Assembly (NCBI RefSeq): GCF_014197245.1
Contig: NZ_JACIFF010000001.1
Span: 1,054,001-1,118,000 of the forward strand
From: Neolewinella aquimaris
Lineage (GTDB): Bacteria; Bacteroidota; Bacteroidia; Chitinophagales; Saprospiraceae
Direction of reading: 5' to 3'
Length of the DNA stretch: 64,000 nucleotides
Part shown: positions 17,721 to 26,712 of the stretch, one piece after another
How positions within the stretch are numbered: the first letter of the stretch is position 1
Layout of the letters: every line of letters starts with the position of its first letter
Notes under the pieces: model-generated
What the model was told of the DNA's origin: nothing
Seen by the model: only the letters and a program-made list of their open reading frames with translations
The model's database searches: none
Position numbers and translations under genes: made by a program

Positions 17721-17739
17721 ATTTAGATTCTGTCTAAAT
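17721..17739. promoter_or_regulatory. Perfect 7-bp dyad, candidate operator upstream of the act promoter
   Basis: ATTTAGA-TTCTG-TCTAAAT is a perfect inverted repeat (two 7-bp arms, 5-bp spacer). Its TTTAGA-N5-TCTAAA core is 48 bp upstream of the -7 element, around -60 from the expected transcript start, a usual place for an activator site. It is also 109 bp upstream of the divergent aldo/keto reductase start. A similar dyad lies upstream of the oxidase promoter at 7578-7594. Confidence 0.55.
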
Positions 17740-17847
17740 AGCCCCGCTTCTTCTCGTTTTCACATTGCTCCCGCGCACCCGCCCCGATGAACATTTGGGG
17801 TGTGCGACGTTTGTTGCGGCATGAACATAAGAAATTATAAGGCGGCC

Positions 17848-18882
17848 ATGCGGTATAACGAATTTGCTACTACCGGCTGGCCGGTTTCGAAGATCGCCCT
17901 GGGTACCATGACGTTCGGTCAGCAAAATAGCGAAGCCGAAGGCCACGAGCAACTCGATTATGCCATGGAGCGGGGCATAAACCTGATCGACACGGCAGAG
18001 ATGTACTCCGTCCCGCCCCGGGCCGAGACCCAGGGAAGCACCGAACGCATCATCGGAAGCTGGATCAACTCACGGAATAAGCGCGATTCCTTCTACCTGG
18101 CAACGAAGATCGCTGGTCCCCTACCGATGGCCCGGCACATCAGGAAAAACCTGGGTTTCGCAAACGGCCAATTGCGGGAAGCGCTCGCGAAGAGCCTGGA
18201 ACGGTTGCAGACCGACCACGTTGACCTCTACCAATTGCACTGGCCCGAGCGAAGCACCAATTTTTTCGGAACGCGGGGGATAACCGCAAAGGACGATTGG
18301 GAGGATAACTTTCTGGACGTCCTCACCCACATGCGGGATCTGATCGAGGAGGGGCTGATCCGCGCCTGGGGGCTGAGCAACGAAACGCCCTGGGGACTGA
18401 TGCGGGTACTTCACCTGGCGGACGCCCACGGCCTACCCCGCCCGGTAAGTATACAGAATCCCTACAGTCTGCTGGCACGGGGATTCGAAGTAGGCCTGGC
18501 GGAGGTGTGTCTGCGGGAAAACATCGCCGGCTTCCCCTATTCTCCCCTGGCAATGGGTAGACTTTCCGGGAAGTACCTACGCAACGAGGACGATGCCAGC
18601 AGTCGGCTCAACCAGTTTACGCACTACACCCGGTACAACAGCGACAACAGTCTGGCCGCGACCCGACGGTACGCCGAAGTGGCCGAGCGTCACGGGCTTG
18701 ACATGGCGCAGATGGCGCTGGCCTTCGTCACGGACCGACCCTTCAATCAGAGCAATATTATCGGTGCTACATCCATTAAACAGTTGAAACAAAACATTGA
18801 TAGCATCGACTTACAATTGACAAGCGATGTAATCGACGACCTGGAAGCCGTCCAGGCAATGTATCCTAATCCGGCCGTGTAG
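17848..18882 (+). CDS. tas: Aldo/keto reductase, Tas-like
   Basis: This NADPH-dependent aldo/keto reductase has 344 aa from the preferred ATG 17848 (MRYNEFATTGW...). The open frame from 17800 adds a non-conserved Cys-rich stretch. The TIM-barrel catalytic residues are recognisable as Asp and Tyr in LIDTAEMYSVPP, Lys in LATKIAG and His in YQLHWPERSTNFFG. This string and PPRAETQGSTE closely resemble E. coli Tas, a member with unknown physiological substrate. The gene is divergent from the act operon and stands alone. Calling it a general carbonyl reductase is inference. Confidence 0.9.
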   Translation: MRYNEFATTGWPVSKIALGTMTFGQQNSEAEGHEQLDYAMERGINLIDTAEMYSVPPRAETQGSTERIIGSWINSRNKRDSFYLATKIAGPLPMARHIRKNLGFANGQLREALAKSLERLQTDHVDLYQLHWPERSTNFFGTRGITAKDDWEDNFLDVLTHMRDLIEEGLIRAWGLSNETPWGLMRVLHLADAHGLPRPVSIQNPYSLLARGFEVGLAEVCLRENIAGFPYSPLAMGRLSGKYLRNEDDASSRLNQFTHYTRYNSDNSLAATRRYAEVAERHGLDMAQMALAFVTDRPFNQSNIIGATSIKQLKQNIDSIDLQLTSDVIDDLEAVQAMYPNPAV

Positions 18883-18913
18883 CGACCACCGATTCACCAA
18901 CTTACGCCGCGAG

Positions 18914-18942
18914 TTGTTAGCTTCGCGGCCCATTCATATTTG
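18914..18942 (+). promoter_or_regulatory. Likely promoter of the GH130 gene (TTG ... CATATTTG)
   Basis: TTG (18914-18916) and CATATTTG (18935-18942, seven of eight matches to TAnnTTTG) are 18 bp apart. The -7 element ends five bases before the ATG at 18948, so the predicted transcript would carry almost no 5' leader. Confidence 0.4.
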
Positions 18943-18947
18943 ACTTC

Positions 18948-20450
18948 ATGCAGATACCAATTGAGCGCAAGCCCCTGCGTATGTACGGCGATGCCAGCCG
19001 GGTCATTGGCCGCTTTTTCTGGGCGGGAAAAGACCGTGCCTACCAACTGATCGACCGCGTCATTAACCTGGACGACCAGGAAACCCACGACACCCTGATG
19101 CGGACCCTGCGTGACTTCGCCCGACGACACCGCAACACCATCGGTATCTACCGCAGGCACCTCAACGCCGCCCTGGAACGGGTACCCGAACAGCGGGAGA
19201 AAGTGCTGCTGCTGAGCGAGGAGAAGCAGGCCCTGATCGGTGCCTACTTTACTCACGAGTACAGCATCGAGTCGGCGGCCTTCTTCAATCCCTCCGTCGT
19301 ACCCGCACTCGATCAGACGGGGCTGGAGCGCGGACAGATGCGCATCGTGATGAGCATGCGTGCCGTGGGCGAGGGCCATACGTCCTCCATCGAGTTCCGT
19401 AACATCGTTCTTGACCGGGAAAATAACCCGATCGCCGAGCCGACCAACCAGTTCGTCGGACTGGCCGAGCGCATTTACTACTCGCAGTACACTAAAGAAG
19501 CGTTTTCCAAACGGACCCGCGAGCGGGATGAAATCGATCAGGAGATCTTCGATCTGCTCATCCAAGACCTGCCCGACAACTTCAATCACCGCGAGCTCTA
19601 CGAGCGGTACTGGAAGCTGTGGAACCAGTATCCCGAAGACAGCCGCGAACGCGATCAGCTCAACCACCTGATGACGGTTGCCGATCGCTACTACGAGCTT
19701 CAATTTAGCCTCGATACCGACATCAGTGAGCGCGTGCTCTACCCAATGATCGATTTCGAGATGAAGGGAATGGAGGATGCCCGCTTTCTGCAGTTCGTTA
19801 ACGACGACGGCAGCAAGATCTACTACGGCACCTACACGGCCTACAACGGCAGTCAGATCCGGCCCATGATCATTGAAACGGAAGATTTCTACACCTTCAC
19901 GATCCGTCCGGTGTACGGCGATGCGGCAGTAAATAAGAACCACGCCATCTTTCCACGAAAGATCAACGGCAAGTACCACGTACTGTGTCGCATCGACGGA
20001 ATCAACAACTACATCATCAAGAGCGATCGCCTGCAGGTGTGGGACGACGCGGTAAAGATCAGCGAGCCTAAATTCTCCTGGCAGCTTTACCAGGTAGGAA
20101 ACTGTGGCGCTCCGATCGAGACCGACAAGGGATGGTTGGTAATCACCCACGGCGTAGGACCGATGCGCCGCTATTGCCTCGGGGCCATGTTGCTTGACCT
20201 CGACGATCCCTCCATCGTGATTGGGCAGCTAGAGGAACCGCTACTCAGCCCCATGGACGACGAACGGGAGGGTTACGTACCCAACGTAGTGTACAGCTGC
20301 GGGAGCATCATCCACAACGGAGAGGTATTCATTCCCTACGGTATATCGGATGAGGCGGCGCGGTTCGCCACGGTGAGTCTGGACACTTTACTGGAAACCT
20401 TGCTAGAAAACGGAAGTACGCAGCAATTTTCTACCGGCAGTACAAACTGA
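18948..20450 (+). CDS. Glycoside hydrolase family 130 protein (mannoside phosphorylase/hydrolase type)
   Basis: This 500-aa protein has the five-bladed propeller motifs of GH130: GEGHTSSIEFR near 142-152, MKGMEDARF with the expected catalytic Asp near residue 280, GNCGAPIETDKGWLVITHGV, and EREGYVPNVVYSCG. GH130 members phosphorolyse or hydrolyse beta-mannosides, and which activity applies here is not clear. It is longer than the minimal 330-aa enzymes because of an N-terminal region (1-125) and an insertion at about 180-250. No signal peptide is seen, so it is probably cytoplasmic. It ends 2 bp from the convergent glycosyltransferase pair, and all three may act on the same mannose-containing glycan. 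Confidence 0.85.
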   Translation: MQIPIERKPLRMYGDASRVIGRFFWAGKDRAYQLIDRVINLDDQETHDTLMRTLRDFARRHRNTIGIYRRHLNAALERVPEQREKVLLLSEEKQALIGAYFTHEYSIESAAFFNPSVVPALDQTGLERGQMRIVMSMRAVGEGHTSSIEFRNIVLDRENNPIAEPTNQFVGLAERIYYSQYTKEAFSKRTRERDEIDQEIFDLLIQDLPDNFNHRELYERYWKLWNQYPEDSRERDQLNHLMTVADRYYELQFSLDTDISERVLYPMIDFEMKGMEDARFLQFVNDDGSKIYYGTYTAYNGSQIRPMIIETEDFYTFTIRPVYGDAAVNKNHAIFPRKINGKYHVLCRIDGINNYIIKSDRLQVWDDAVKISEPKFSWQLYQVGNCGAPIETDKGWLVITHGVGPMRRYCLGAMLLDLDDPSIVIGQLEEPLLSPMDDEREGYVPNVVYSCGSIIHNGEVFIPYGISDEAARFATVSLDTLLETLLENGSTQQFSTGSTN

Positions 20451-20452
20451 CG

Positions 20453-21463
20453 CTACCGATCTAAGATCGTGTTGTACACCTCGATGTAGCCCTCCGTCAT
20501 GCGTTCGACGCTGAAGCGGTCACGGGCTACCTGAGCGACCTCACCGCGGTCGAGTTGTCCGCACATAGCAACCAATTCGGCGGCTTCCTCTACATTATCG
20601 GTAAGGTAACCCGTGCGGCCGTGCTCGATCAGCTCCGGCATTGCTCCACGATTGAAGGCGATGACCGGCGTGCCGGTCATCATGCTTTCGGCCACGCTCA
20701 GGCCGAAGGGTTCATCGAAGGAGATGGGGTGAAGCAGGGCAGCGGCACCACCAAGGATGCGGTCGCGTTCGTCAGGTCCGACATTACCGAGGTAGCGCAC
20801 CTGCTCGTCGTCGATGTGGGGAAGCACTTTTTCCCGGTAGTACTCGTGGTCCTGAATGAGCCCGGCTATAATCAACGGTCGCTTGGCCCGGTGAGCGATG
20901 GCAATCGCCTCAGCGGCACCTTTTTCCGGGTGAATGCGGCCGAAGTAGGCCAGGTACTCCTGGGGTTTATAATTGATGGTAAACTGGGAGGTATCGACTC
21001 CATTGTATACCGTGGCGATGTAGTCGATGCGGTCGTCCCGATCCGCATCGCTGATGGAGACGTAATCGGTACTGTCGTTGTACCGCTGGTAAACCGGTAC
21101 GATGTGATCACTGCTGAATCCATGGACGGTTGTGACCATTGGTGTATGGACCAACTGGCTATAACCGAGAGGCATGAAATCAAATTGATTGTGAACGATG
21201 TCGAATTTATGTGCTGCTCCCATGACCTGACTAATGTGTAAGTATTCCAGCACCTTAGGGTCCTGGCCTGATTTTTCCGCGTATCCGAACGCCGTTGTCG
21301 CGATTAGCTTACCGGCGGTTTTACTCGTTCCGGTAGCAAACAACGTTACGTCGATTCCTTTTTTGACCAACCCTTCCGTAAGGTGGCTGGTCACCTGTTC
21401 CCAGGGTCCGTAGGCGGCCGGAGGCGTGGCCCAGGCGATAGGTCCTAACATGGCTACCTTCAC
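20453..21463 (-). CDS. Glycosyltransferase family 4 (GT-B fold)
   Basis: This 336-aa GT4 enzyme starts MKVAMLGPIAWATPP, the usual N-terminal strand and glycine loop. It has the C-terminal nucleotide-sugar site DEPFGLSVAESMMTGTPVIA with the E-x7-E pattern and then GRTGYLTD. The segment RIHPEKGAAEAIAIA is the typical start of the second Rossmann domain. It overlaps the stop of the upstream, larger glycosyltransferase by 4 bp, so the two are translationally coupled. Donor and acceptor cannot be read from sequence. With no membrane helix it probably acts in the cytoplasm. Confidence 0.88.
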   Translation of the reverse strand: MKVAMLGPIAWATPPAAYGPWEQVTSHLTEGLVKKGIDVTLFATGTSKTAGKLIATTAFGYAEKSGQDPKVLEYLHISQVMGAAHKFDIVHNQFDFMPLGYSQLVHTPMVTTVHGFSSDHIVPVYQRYNDSTDYVSISDADRDDRIDYIATVYNGVDTSQFTINYKPQEYLAYFGRIHPEKGAAEAIAIAHRAKRPLIIAGLIQDHEYYREKVLPHIDDEQVRYLGNVGPDERDRILGGAAALLHPISFDEPFGLSVAESMMTGTPVIAFNRGAMPELIEHGRTGYLTDNVEEAAELVAMCGQLDRGEVAQVARDRFSVERMTEGYIEVYNTILDR

Positions 21464-23808
21464 CCGAGGGTACCTTCGATCGCATGACCGAATCCGGAAA
21501 CCGTGGTTTCCGGAAGGGCAAATCCGTTCAGCAGCTTTTTGAGTGCTTTATCACTCGTGATACCGGTCTCATCGCTGCTGTGCTGAGACCATTCATTCGT
21601 AAAATTTTCCAATTCGACTCTACTGATGAGGTAGGCGATCAAACTTTCCGCGCCCTGGTTGTGGTTAACTCCACCTTCCATGAGTCCGTCGAAGCATCCC
21701 CCCGTTTCCGGGTTGTACATCGAGGTTTTCATGTCGTTTTGACCGGTAAACCAGGCAAATGCCGTACCTAAATGAGCGCAGTGCGGTTGCAGGCCCTGAT
21801 GACGGCAAGCTTCACTGAATAACAACACCTTGCACATTACATCAACGGGCTGTTGATCGTAACGCGGGCGATCCTCACGGATGACGTACGGGTTACTGCA
21901 ACCGATGGGACACAACACGCCGTCGACGATGGTCTGTTCGGCTAAGAAAGTGGTCGACTCGATGGCAACCGAGCGGTTCGATTCCTTGCTCAGGTGATTG
22001 AGTGACCGGAAGAGTGCCAGAGGCAGGATACCGTTACTGTAAGTTAAGTACTTCTCGAACCAATTCCAATTTTCTTCCCGACTATCGTGATAGTGATTCA
22101 CAAGACGATTACAGAGCCGATCCAGCAGATCGAGCATGGATTCGTCGGTCGGTTTGAAATCGAGGTAGTACGTCAAGGCAAGGATGCCGTAAGCGACCGT
22201 ACGGGGGCTGGTCGCCGTATCGAGATGGCCGACGGCACGGATGAATATCTCCTCGAGAATTGCTCGCTGATCCGCGCGGGGCGGGTTTGCCAGGCAGAAG
22301 GCGACGCCCCAGAGAGCGCGGCCAAAACTATCTTCCGACCCGTGTTGCTCGAGAAAGCGCCGGTCGTAGCTCATGAAGTTGCGGAAGCTGCCATCCAGAT
22401 TTTGGGCGTGGAAGATGTAGCTGATGTAGGTATCCGCTAGCCGTTGCAGGATATCGCGGTCCGCGAGTCCAGCCTTACCGAGCATTCCAACCAGGAGAAG
22501 GGCACGACCGTTGTCGTCGAGACAGTAGCCCTCGAAGCGATTGGGAATGGCATACTTGGCGTGCTGGAGGATTCCGCAATCATCCGTGAACCGCAGTAAA
22601 TGGTCGAGCTTTAGGGGAGGCAACTCGCCAAATGTCTTCGTCGTTGCGCTATAGCGGGCGTAAGCGACCTTTGCTTCTCCGAAGACTCTGAGGTACTGTT
22701 TACCGATACGGGGCCACAGTAGATCACGTCCGTATGCGGCCGCGCGCTGCCGTAGGCCGTCAAGCTCACTTTCGTTGTCGAATAGCTCGATGATCGTAGT
22801 GGCAAGGGCATTGCTGTCGTGGAAGGGAAACAGTTTTCCCCTACCCTCCTGCAGCAGTTCCGTGGCGTGCCAGAATGGAGTGCTTACGATCGCTGCGCCC
22901 GCACCCACCGCGTAGGCGAGGGTGCCGCTCGTGATTTGCGCTACGTTGGGATAAGGGACGACATAGATGTCGGCAGCCCGGAGGCAATCGAAAAGTTCTT
23001 GCTCGGAAGCGAATTTGCTTACCATCTGTAGATTGTCCCCCACTCCTAACTCGACCGCTAAGTCGATAAGATAGTTTCGGTACTCCTCTCCATTGGACCG
23101 CAGGACGTGCGGATGGGTCTTTCCCAAAACTACGTACAGGGTATTGGGAAATTGTTTCACAATTTCCGGGAGCGCTCGAATGGAGGTCTCGATGCCCTTT
23201 CCGCGTCCCAGCAGACCAAAAGTGAATAGCACCCGCCGATCGGACCAGCCAAGCTGCTGCCGAATCGTTTCCCGGGGCGCTGATTGTATCACGGGAACGC
23301 CGTGTTCGACAACGTGAATTTTCTCAGCACCCACTTCAAATACGGTTTGAAGAAGTTCTTCGGCCAGGCGGGACATAACCACAACCGCCTGCGCGCGCTC
23401 CGCAATGCGGCTGAGTACGTCTCGTTGTCCGAAACTAGGTTCCTTTAAAATGGTATGAAACGTCACGATGACGGGAATGCGAAGGCGGTCCAGCAGGTGC
23501 ATGATGTACACGCCGTCGTCTCCTCCGAAGATGCCGTATTCGTGCTGAAGCACGAGTAGGTCGAATCCGCCGGAATTGAGGTAGTCCGCAGCTTCGCGGT
23601 ATTCTTTCGGTTCCTGGGGGGCGATCCGTAGGGTGACCTCGTCCGGGTAAGCATGTTCGTCGCTCGGATCTTCCATAGCGATGATTTCGGCATACTCCTT
23701 TATTTCGCCGGCACTGAGGTTGCTCAGTATGGCGCGGGCGAGGCTGTTGGTAAAGGTGCCGATACCACAGGCTTTGGGCGGGTAGTTCCCCAGGAAGGCG
23801 ACTTTCAT
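21460..23808 (-). CDS. GT4 glycosyltransferase with a large C-terminal alpha-helical domain
   Basis: Residues 1 to about 380 of this 782-aa protein are a GT-B GT4 enzyme. It starts MKVAFLGNYPPKACGIGTFT, and FGLLGRGKGIETSIRALPEI opens the second half. Residues about 395-782 form another domain, rich in helices and aromatic residues, with DCGILQHAKYAIPNRFEGYC, CLDDNGRALLL and EENWNWFEKYLTYSNG. This looks like an alpha/alpha-barrel of the kind seen in glycoside-processing enzymes. One polypeptide could thus both build and edit or sense a glycan, which is inference. It is transcribed with the shorter GT4 gene and is convergent with the GH130 gene. Confidence 0.85.
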   Translation of the reverse strand: MKVAFLGNYPPKACGIGTFTNSLARAILSNLSAGEIKEYAEIIAMEDPSDEHAYPDEVTLRIAPQEPKEYREAADYLNSGGFDLLVLQHEYGIFGGDDGVYIMHLLDRLRIPVIVTFHTILKEPSFGQRDVLSRIAERAQAVVVMSRLAEELLQTVFEVGAEKIHVVEHGVPVIQSAPRETIRQQLGWSDRRVLFTFGLLGRGKGIETSIRALPEIVKQFPNTLYVVLGKTHPHVLRSNGEEYRNYLIDLAVELGVGDNLQMVSKFASEQELFDCLRAADIYVVPYPNVAQITSGTLAYAVGAGAAIVSTPFWHATELLQEGRGKLFPFHDSNALATTIIELFDNESELDGLRQRAAAYGRDLLWPRIGKQYLRVFGEAKVAYARYSATTKTFGELPPLKLDHLLRFTDDCGILQHAKYAIPNRFEGYCLDDNGRALLLVGMLGKAGLADRDILQRLADTYISYIFHAQNLDGSFRNFMSYDRRFLEQHGSEDSFGRALWGVAFCLANPPRADQRAILEEIFIRAVGHLDTATSPRTVAYGILALTYYLDFKPTDESMLDLLDRLCNRLVNHYHDSREENWNWFEKYLTYSNGILPLALFRSLNHLSKESNRSVAIESTTFLAEQTIVDGVLCPIGCSNPYVIREDRPRYDQQPVDVMCKVLLFSEACRHQGLQPHCAHLGTAFAWFTGQNDMKTSMYNPETGGCFDGLMEGGVNHNQGAESLIAYLISRVELENFTNEWSQHSSDETGITSDKALKKLLNGFALPETTVSGFGHAIEGTLG

Positions 23809-24014
23809 TTACGGTAGTTAGAAGGACAATTACAAAACAATCGGTAACTGTTCCAACCCAGTTTTTAAGCCCGGAGTTCAGTCAAAAAGCGTCCGCACTG
23901 TCGCTAACAAAATGCGTACGTTCCGGCGCGCAAGCAAAACCCTTTGTTTTACTAGCTTCCGTCTACTACAAAAACAAACAAAATCGATGGACATTATTTC
24001 GGCTGAGTGGTGCA

Positions 24015-24029
24015 GAAATCAAAGATTTC
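24015..24029. promoter_or_regulatory. Perfect 6-bp dyad upstream of parB
   Basis: GAAATC-AAA-GATTTC sits 30 bp before the -7 element of the parB promoter, covering the -33 region. It could be an operator, but a short dyad can arise by chance. It does not resemble the parS consensus. The rest of the 280-bp gap 23809-24088 holds no convincing gene. Confidence 0.25.
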
Positions 24030-24059
24030 GCCGTAACGAGGACCCCGTGCGGCTTTGGT

Positions 24060-24067
24060 TATCTTTG
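24060..24067 (+). promoter_or_regulatory. Bacteroidota -7 element (TATCTTTG) of parB
   Basis: TATCTTTG is a full match to TAnnTTTG and ends 21 bp before the parB start codon. A TTTG box at the right distance is not obvious. It shows that parB has its own promoter and does not depend on an upstream parA. Confidence 0.55.
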
Positions 24068-24088
24068 CGGTTCAGCAAGTAAACAGTT

Positions 24089-25027
24089 ATGGCCAAGAAG
24101 TTTAAGGGGGGCAAACCCAGCAGCAGTGATTTGAAGAACAGCCTTAGTAACCTGGGCGGCAGCAATGGCCTGAGCGCCCTATTTCCCGGCCAGCGGCTCG
24201 ACAAGGCCAGTGAAGAAGAAACGATCAAGACCCTGAGCCGCAACTTTGCCATGTTGCCCATCGACAACATTTCGCCCAATCCCGACCAGCCCCGTCAGGA
24301 TTTCGAAAAGGAACCCCTGCAGGAGCTCGCCGACAGCATTCGCGTCCACGGCATCATTCAGCCGATGACCGTCCGACACATGGGCGACGGCAGCTACCAG
24401 ATCATCAGTGGAGAGCGCCGCTACCGGGCTAGTCAGCTGGCGGGCCTGCGCGAAGTACCTGCCTTCATCCGCACGGCCAACGATCAGACCCTGCTGGAGA
24501 TGGCCCTGATCGAGAACATCCAGCGGGAAGACCTCAATCCGATGGAAGTTGCCTACTCCTACCTCCGGCTGCAGGAAGAATTCGACCTCACCCAGGAGCA
24601 ACTCGCCAGCCGCGTAGGCAAGAAACGATCGACGATCACCAACTACCTGACCATCCTCAGCACTTCCAACCGGGTGCGGCAGGCCATTAAGGACCGGAAG
24701 ATCAGCATCGGCGCCGCAAAGACCTTCTCCGGAATCAAGGACATCGGCCAGCAGGAAACCTTTCTCGACGACATCCTCTCCCACCCCAACTGGTCGGTAC
24801 GCGACATCGAACGGGAAAGCCGGGTGTATAAAAACAAGAACCGGGTATCCCGCGGAACCCCGCCCACGAACGACGACTCCCGCCGCGTGGCCCAGGCATT
24901 TGCCGAGTTCTTCGGCACGAAAAAGGTAAAGGTCAAGCTCGACAACCAGGAAGGGCGCTCCGGCACCATCACCCTACGCTTTGAAAGCAAGGAACAGCTC
25001 GACCAGTTTTATAAGTCCGTAGAATGA
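24089..25027 (+). CDS. parB: Chromosome-partitioning protein ParB (CTP-dependent clamp)
   Basis: This 312-aa ParB/Spo0J-family protein loads at parS sites and helps separate the replicated origins. The N-terminal CTP-binding fold shows NPDQPRQDFE and GERRYRASQLAGL, then ENIQREDLNPMEVA. The helix-turn-helix is LTQEQLASRVGKKRSTITNYL (about 172-192). The C-terminal segment after residue 250 is the dimerisation region. A basic, Gly/Ser-rich N-terminal tail of about 55 residues precedes the core. Usually parA lies immediately upstream, but here the upstream neighbour is a divergent glycosyltransferase. The stop overlaps the DUF5683 start by 4 bp. Confidence 0.95.
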   Translation: MAKKFKGGKPSSSDLKNSLSNLGGSNGLSALFPGQRLDKASEEETIKTLSRNFAMLPIDNISPNPDQPRQDFEKEPLQELADSIRVHGIIQPMTVRHMGDGSYQIISGERRYRASQLAGLREVPAFIRTANDQTLLEMALIENIQREDLNPMEVAYSYLRLQEEFDLTQEQLASRVGKKRSTITNYLTILSTSNRVRQAIKDRKISIGAAKTFSGIKDIGQQETFLDDILSHPNWSVRDIERESRVYKNKNRVSRGTPPTNDDSRRVAQAFAEFFGTKKVKVKLDNQEGRSGTITLRFESKEQLDQFYKSVE

Positions 25028-25668
25028 GGCCCGCCAGGACATTATGGTGGGCTACCCTACTTGCCCTGCTGTTGGTCGTAGCCATTGCACCTGCGTCCGC
25101 GCAAAATATGCCAACGGATAGTGTGCGTACCCTACAGGACATCAACCGCGGTCCTAAGCGCGCGCTGCTCTGGTCGATCATCCCCGGCGGCGGCCAGGTG
25201 TACAATAAAGCATGGTGGAAGGTGCCCCTGGTGTACAGCGGCCTGCTGGGCGTTGTTGCCGTTGCCGACTACAACCAGACGCAGTACCAGCGCTTCGTTA
25301 CGGCCCTGGAAGCACGGTGCCTCGGGGACGGCAATGTGATCGTCATACCGAATGCGGAATGCATCCCGAAAGAGAGTGAGTTTTCGGTAGATGAGGTGAC
25401 CTCCCAGGCCCTGGTGACGGCCCGCAACAACGCCAACCGTACGCGGCAAACGGCCTACTTCGGCATTCTCGGCGTGTATATTCTTCAGGCGGTCGAGGCC
25501 TTTACCGACGCCCACCTGCGCGACTTCGACATCAGCGATGACCTCAGCATCCGCATTGCACCGACGGTAAGCCCGGGAGGACTGGCGGGTGCCGGACTCA
25601 CCGTTCCCCTCGGCAGCGGCAAACGAAGAAAGGCGGAAGAAGCACGGGCTAGGCTACTGGCGCGCTAA
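25024..25668 (+). CDS. DUF5683 membrane protein
   Basis: This 214-aa protein has an N-terminal signal peptide ending near APASAQ, then the DUF5683 signature LWSIIPGGGQVYNKAWWKVP and a membrane segment VYSGLLGVVAVADY. A second hydrophobic stretch is TAYFGILGVYILQAVEAF. It follows parB with a 4-bp overlap, a gene order conserved in Bacteroidota, although its function is unknown. The last 20 bp run into the end of the convergent hemC gene. It is probably located in the cell envelope. Confidence 0.85.
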   Translation: MRPARTLWWATLLALLLVVAIAPASAQNMPTDSVRTLQDINRGPKRALLWSIIPGGGQVYNKAWWKVPLVYSGLLGVVAVADYNQTQYQRFVTALEARCLGDGNVIVIPNAECIPKESEFSVDEVTSQALVTARNNANRTRQTAYFGILGVYILQAVEAFTDAHLRDFDISDDLSIRIAPTVSPGGLAGAGLTVPLGSGKRRKAEEARARLLAR

Positions 25669-26545
25669 GTAACTCCTCTACCACTCGTTCGGCGAGGCCG
25701 GCGCGGGTTGACTGACTCACCTGTACGCGGCGCAGGGGATCGGAAGCGGTGGGGGCGTAAGAAGCCCATACGTGATAATTGCCCAATTGATCCTTTTCGC
25801 AGTACACCCCGAGGGGCATGGAGCAACCGCCCTGCATAAGGTTAAGGACCGTCCGTTCGACATTGGTGCATTCTCCCACGATCGGGTGGTGCAGCAGCGA
25901 CAGTTTCTTGCGCATTTCAATGTCCTCCTCCCGGGTCTGCACGGCCATCACGCCCTGTCCGGGTGCGGGCACAAATTCACGGGGGGACGTGCGTACTACC
26001 GTCATTTCACTCAAGTCCAGGTCAAGCCTTTCCAGCCCGGCCGCTGCCAGTACCACGGCGTCAAGCTCTCCGGAAAGTGCCTTCTTCATTCGGGTAGGGA
26101 CGTTTCCGCGAATGTCTACGGGAAGCAGGCCGGGATGAAGGTCCTTCAGGATGGCCTTGCGCCGGTTGCTGCTGGTACCGATGGTCGCCCCTTCCGGCAG
26201 ACTGAAGGGCATGCCGGAGGTCGCCCGGTCCTTGTGGATCAGCACCACGTCCTCCACGGAAGCCCGGTAGCTTAGCGCGGCCAGGACCAGTCCTTCCGGC
26301 TGGTTGGTTGGCAGATCCTTCAGGCTGTGCACGGCGCAGTCGATGCGTCCTTCGAGTAGCGCGTCCTCAATTTCCTTCGTAAAGAACCCCTTCCCCTCCA
26401 GCTTATCGAAGCCGAGGTGCTGAACCCGGTCGCCCTGTGTCTTGATGATCTCGAGCTCCGAGGCAATGCCGTGGCGGCTGAGTTCTTCCTGTACGAAGTG
26501 GGCTTGCCAGAGGGCGAGGCGGGAACCGCGGGTGCCTATTCTCAT
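25649..26545 (-). CDS. hemC: Hydroxymethylbilane synthase (porphobilinogen deaminase)
   Basis: HemC joins four porphobilinogen molecules into hydroxymethylbilane, a step in heme synthesis. I use ATG 26545 (MRIGTRGSRLALWQA), 298 aa, the conserved N-terminus of the family. The frame runs on to 26599 without conserved sequence. The cofactor-binding cysteine is visible in MQGGCSMPLGVYC, and SLKDLPTN and GTSSNRRKA match the substrate-binding loops. Other heme genes are not adjacent. The 3' end overlaps that of the DUF5683 gene by 20 bp on the opposite strand. Confidence 0.94.
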   Translation of the reverse strand: MRIGTRGSRLALWQAHFVQEELSRHGIASELEIIKTQGDRVQHLGFDKLEGKGFFTKEIEDALLEGRIDCAVHSLKDLPTNQPEGLVLAALSYRASVEDVVLIHKDRATSGMPFSLPEGATIGTSSNRRKAILKDLHPGLLPVDIRGNVPTRMKKALSGELDAVVLAAAGLERLDLDLSEMTVVRTSPREFVPAPGQGVMAVQTREEDIEMRKKLSLLHHPIVGECTNVERTVLNLMQGGCSMPLGVYCEKDQLGNYHVWASYAPTASDPLRRVQVSQSTRAGLAERVVEELLSAPVA

Positions 26546-26712
26546 GGGAGGGTGGGTTGTTGGGGTATTTAGTTGTTGATTTGCGGGCGTTGGAGGCATT
26601 GTAGGCGAGGTGGTGAAGGGGTAAATTGATGTATTGATCTCAGTGAAGCCACAAAGGAAGACGATAATTCACCCCCCTTATTCAATAACCCAACAACTCA
26701 ACAACTGTCAGT

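Noticed and set aside
18894-20150. 418-codon open frame on the minus strand across the GH130 gene
   Set aside because: It lies entirely opposite a clear GH130 gene. Its translation has no family motif and looks like the antisense of GC-rich coding DNA. The same applies to long antisense frames opposite actB, asnS, valS, acs and pruA.
24015-24029. parS site upstream of parB
   Set aside because: The dyad GAAATC-AAA-GATTTC lacks the TTTCACGTGAAA core of parS. It is kept only as a weak operator candidate.
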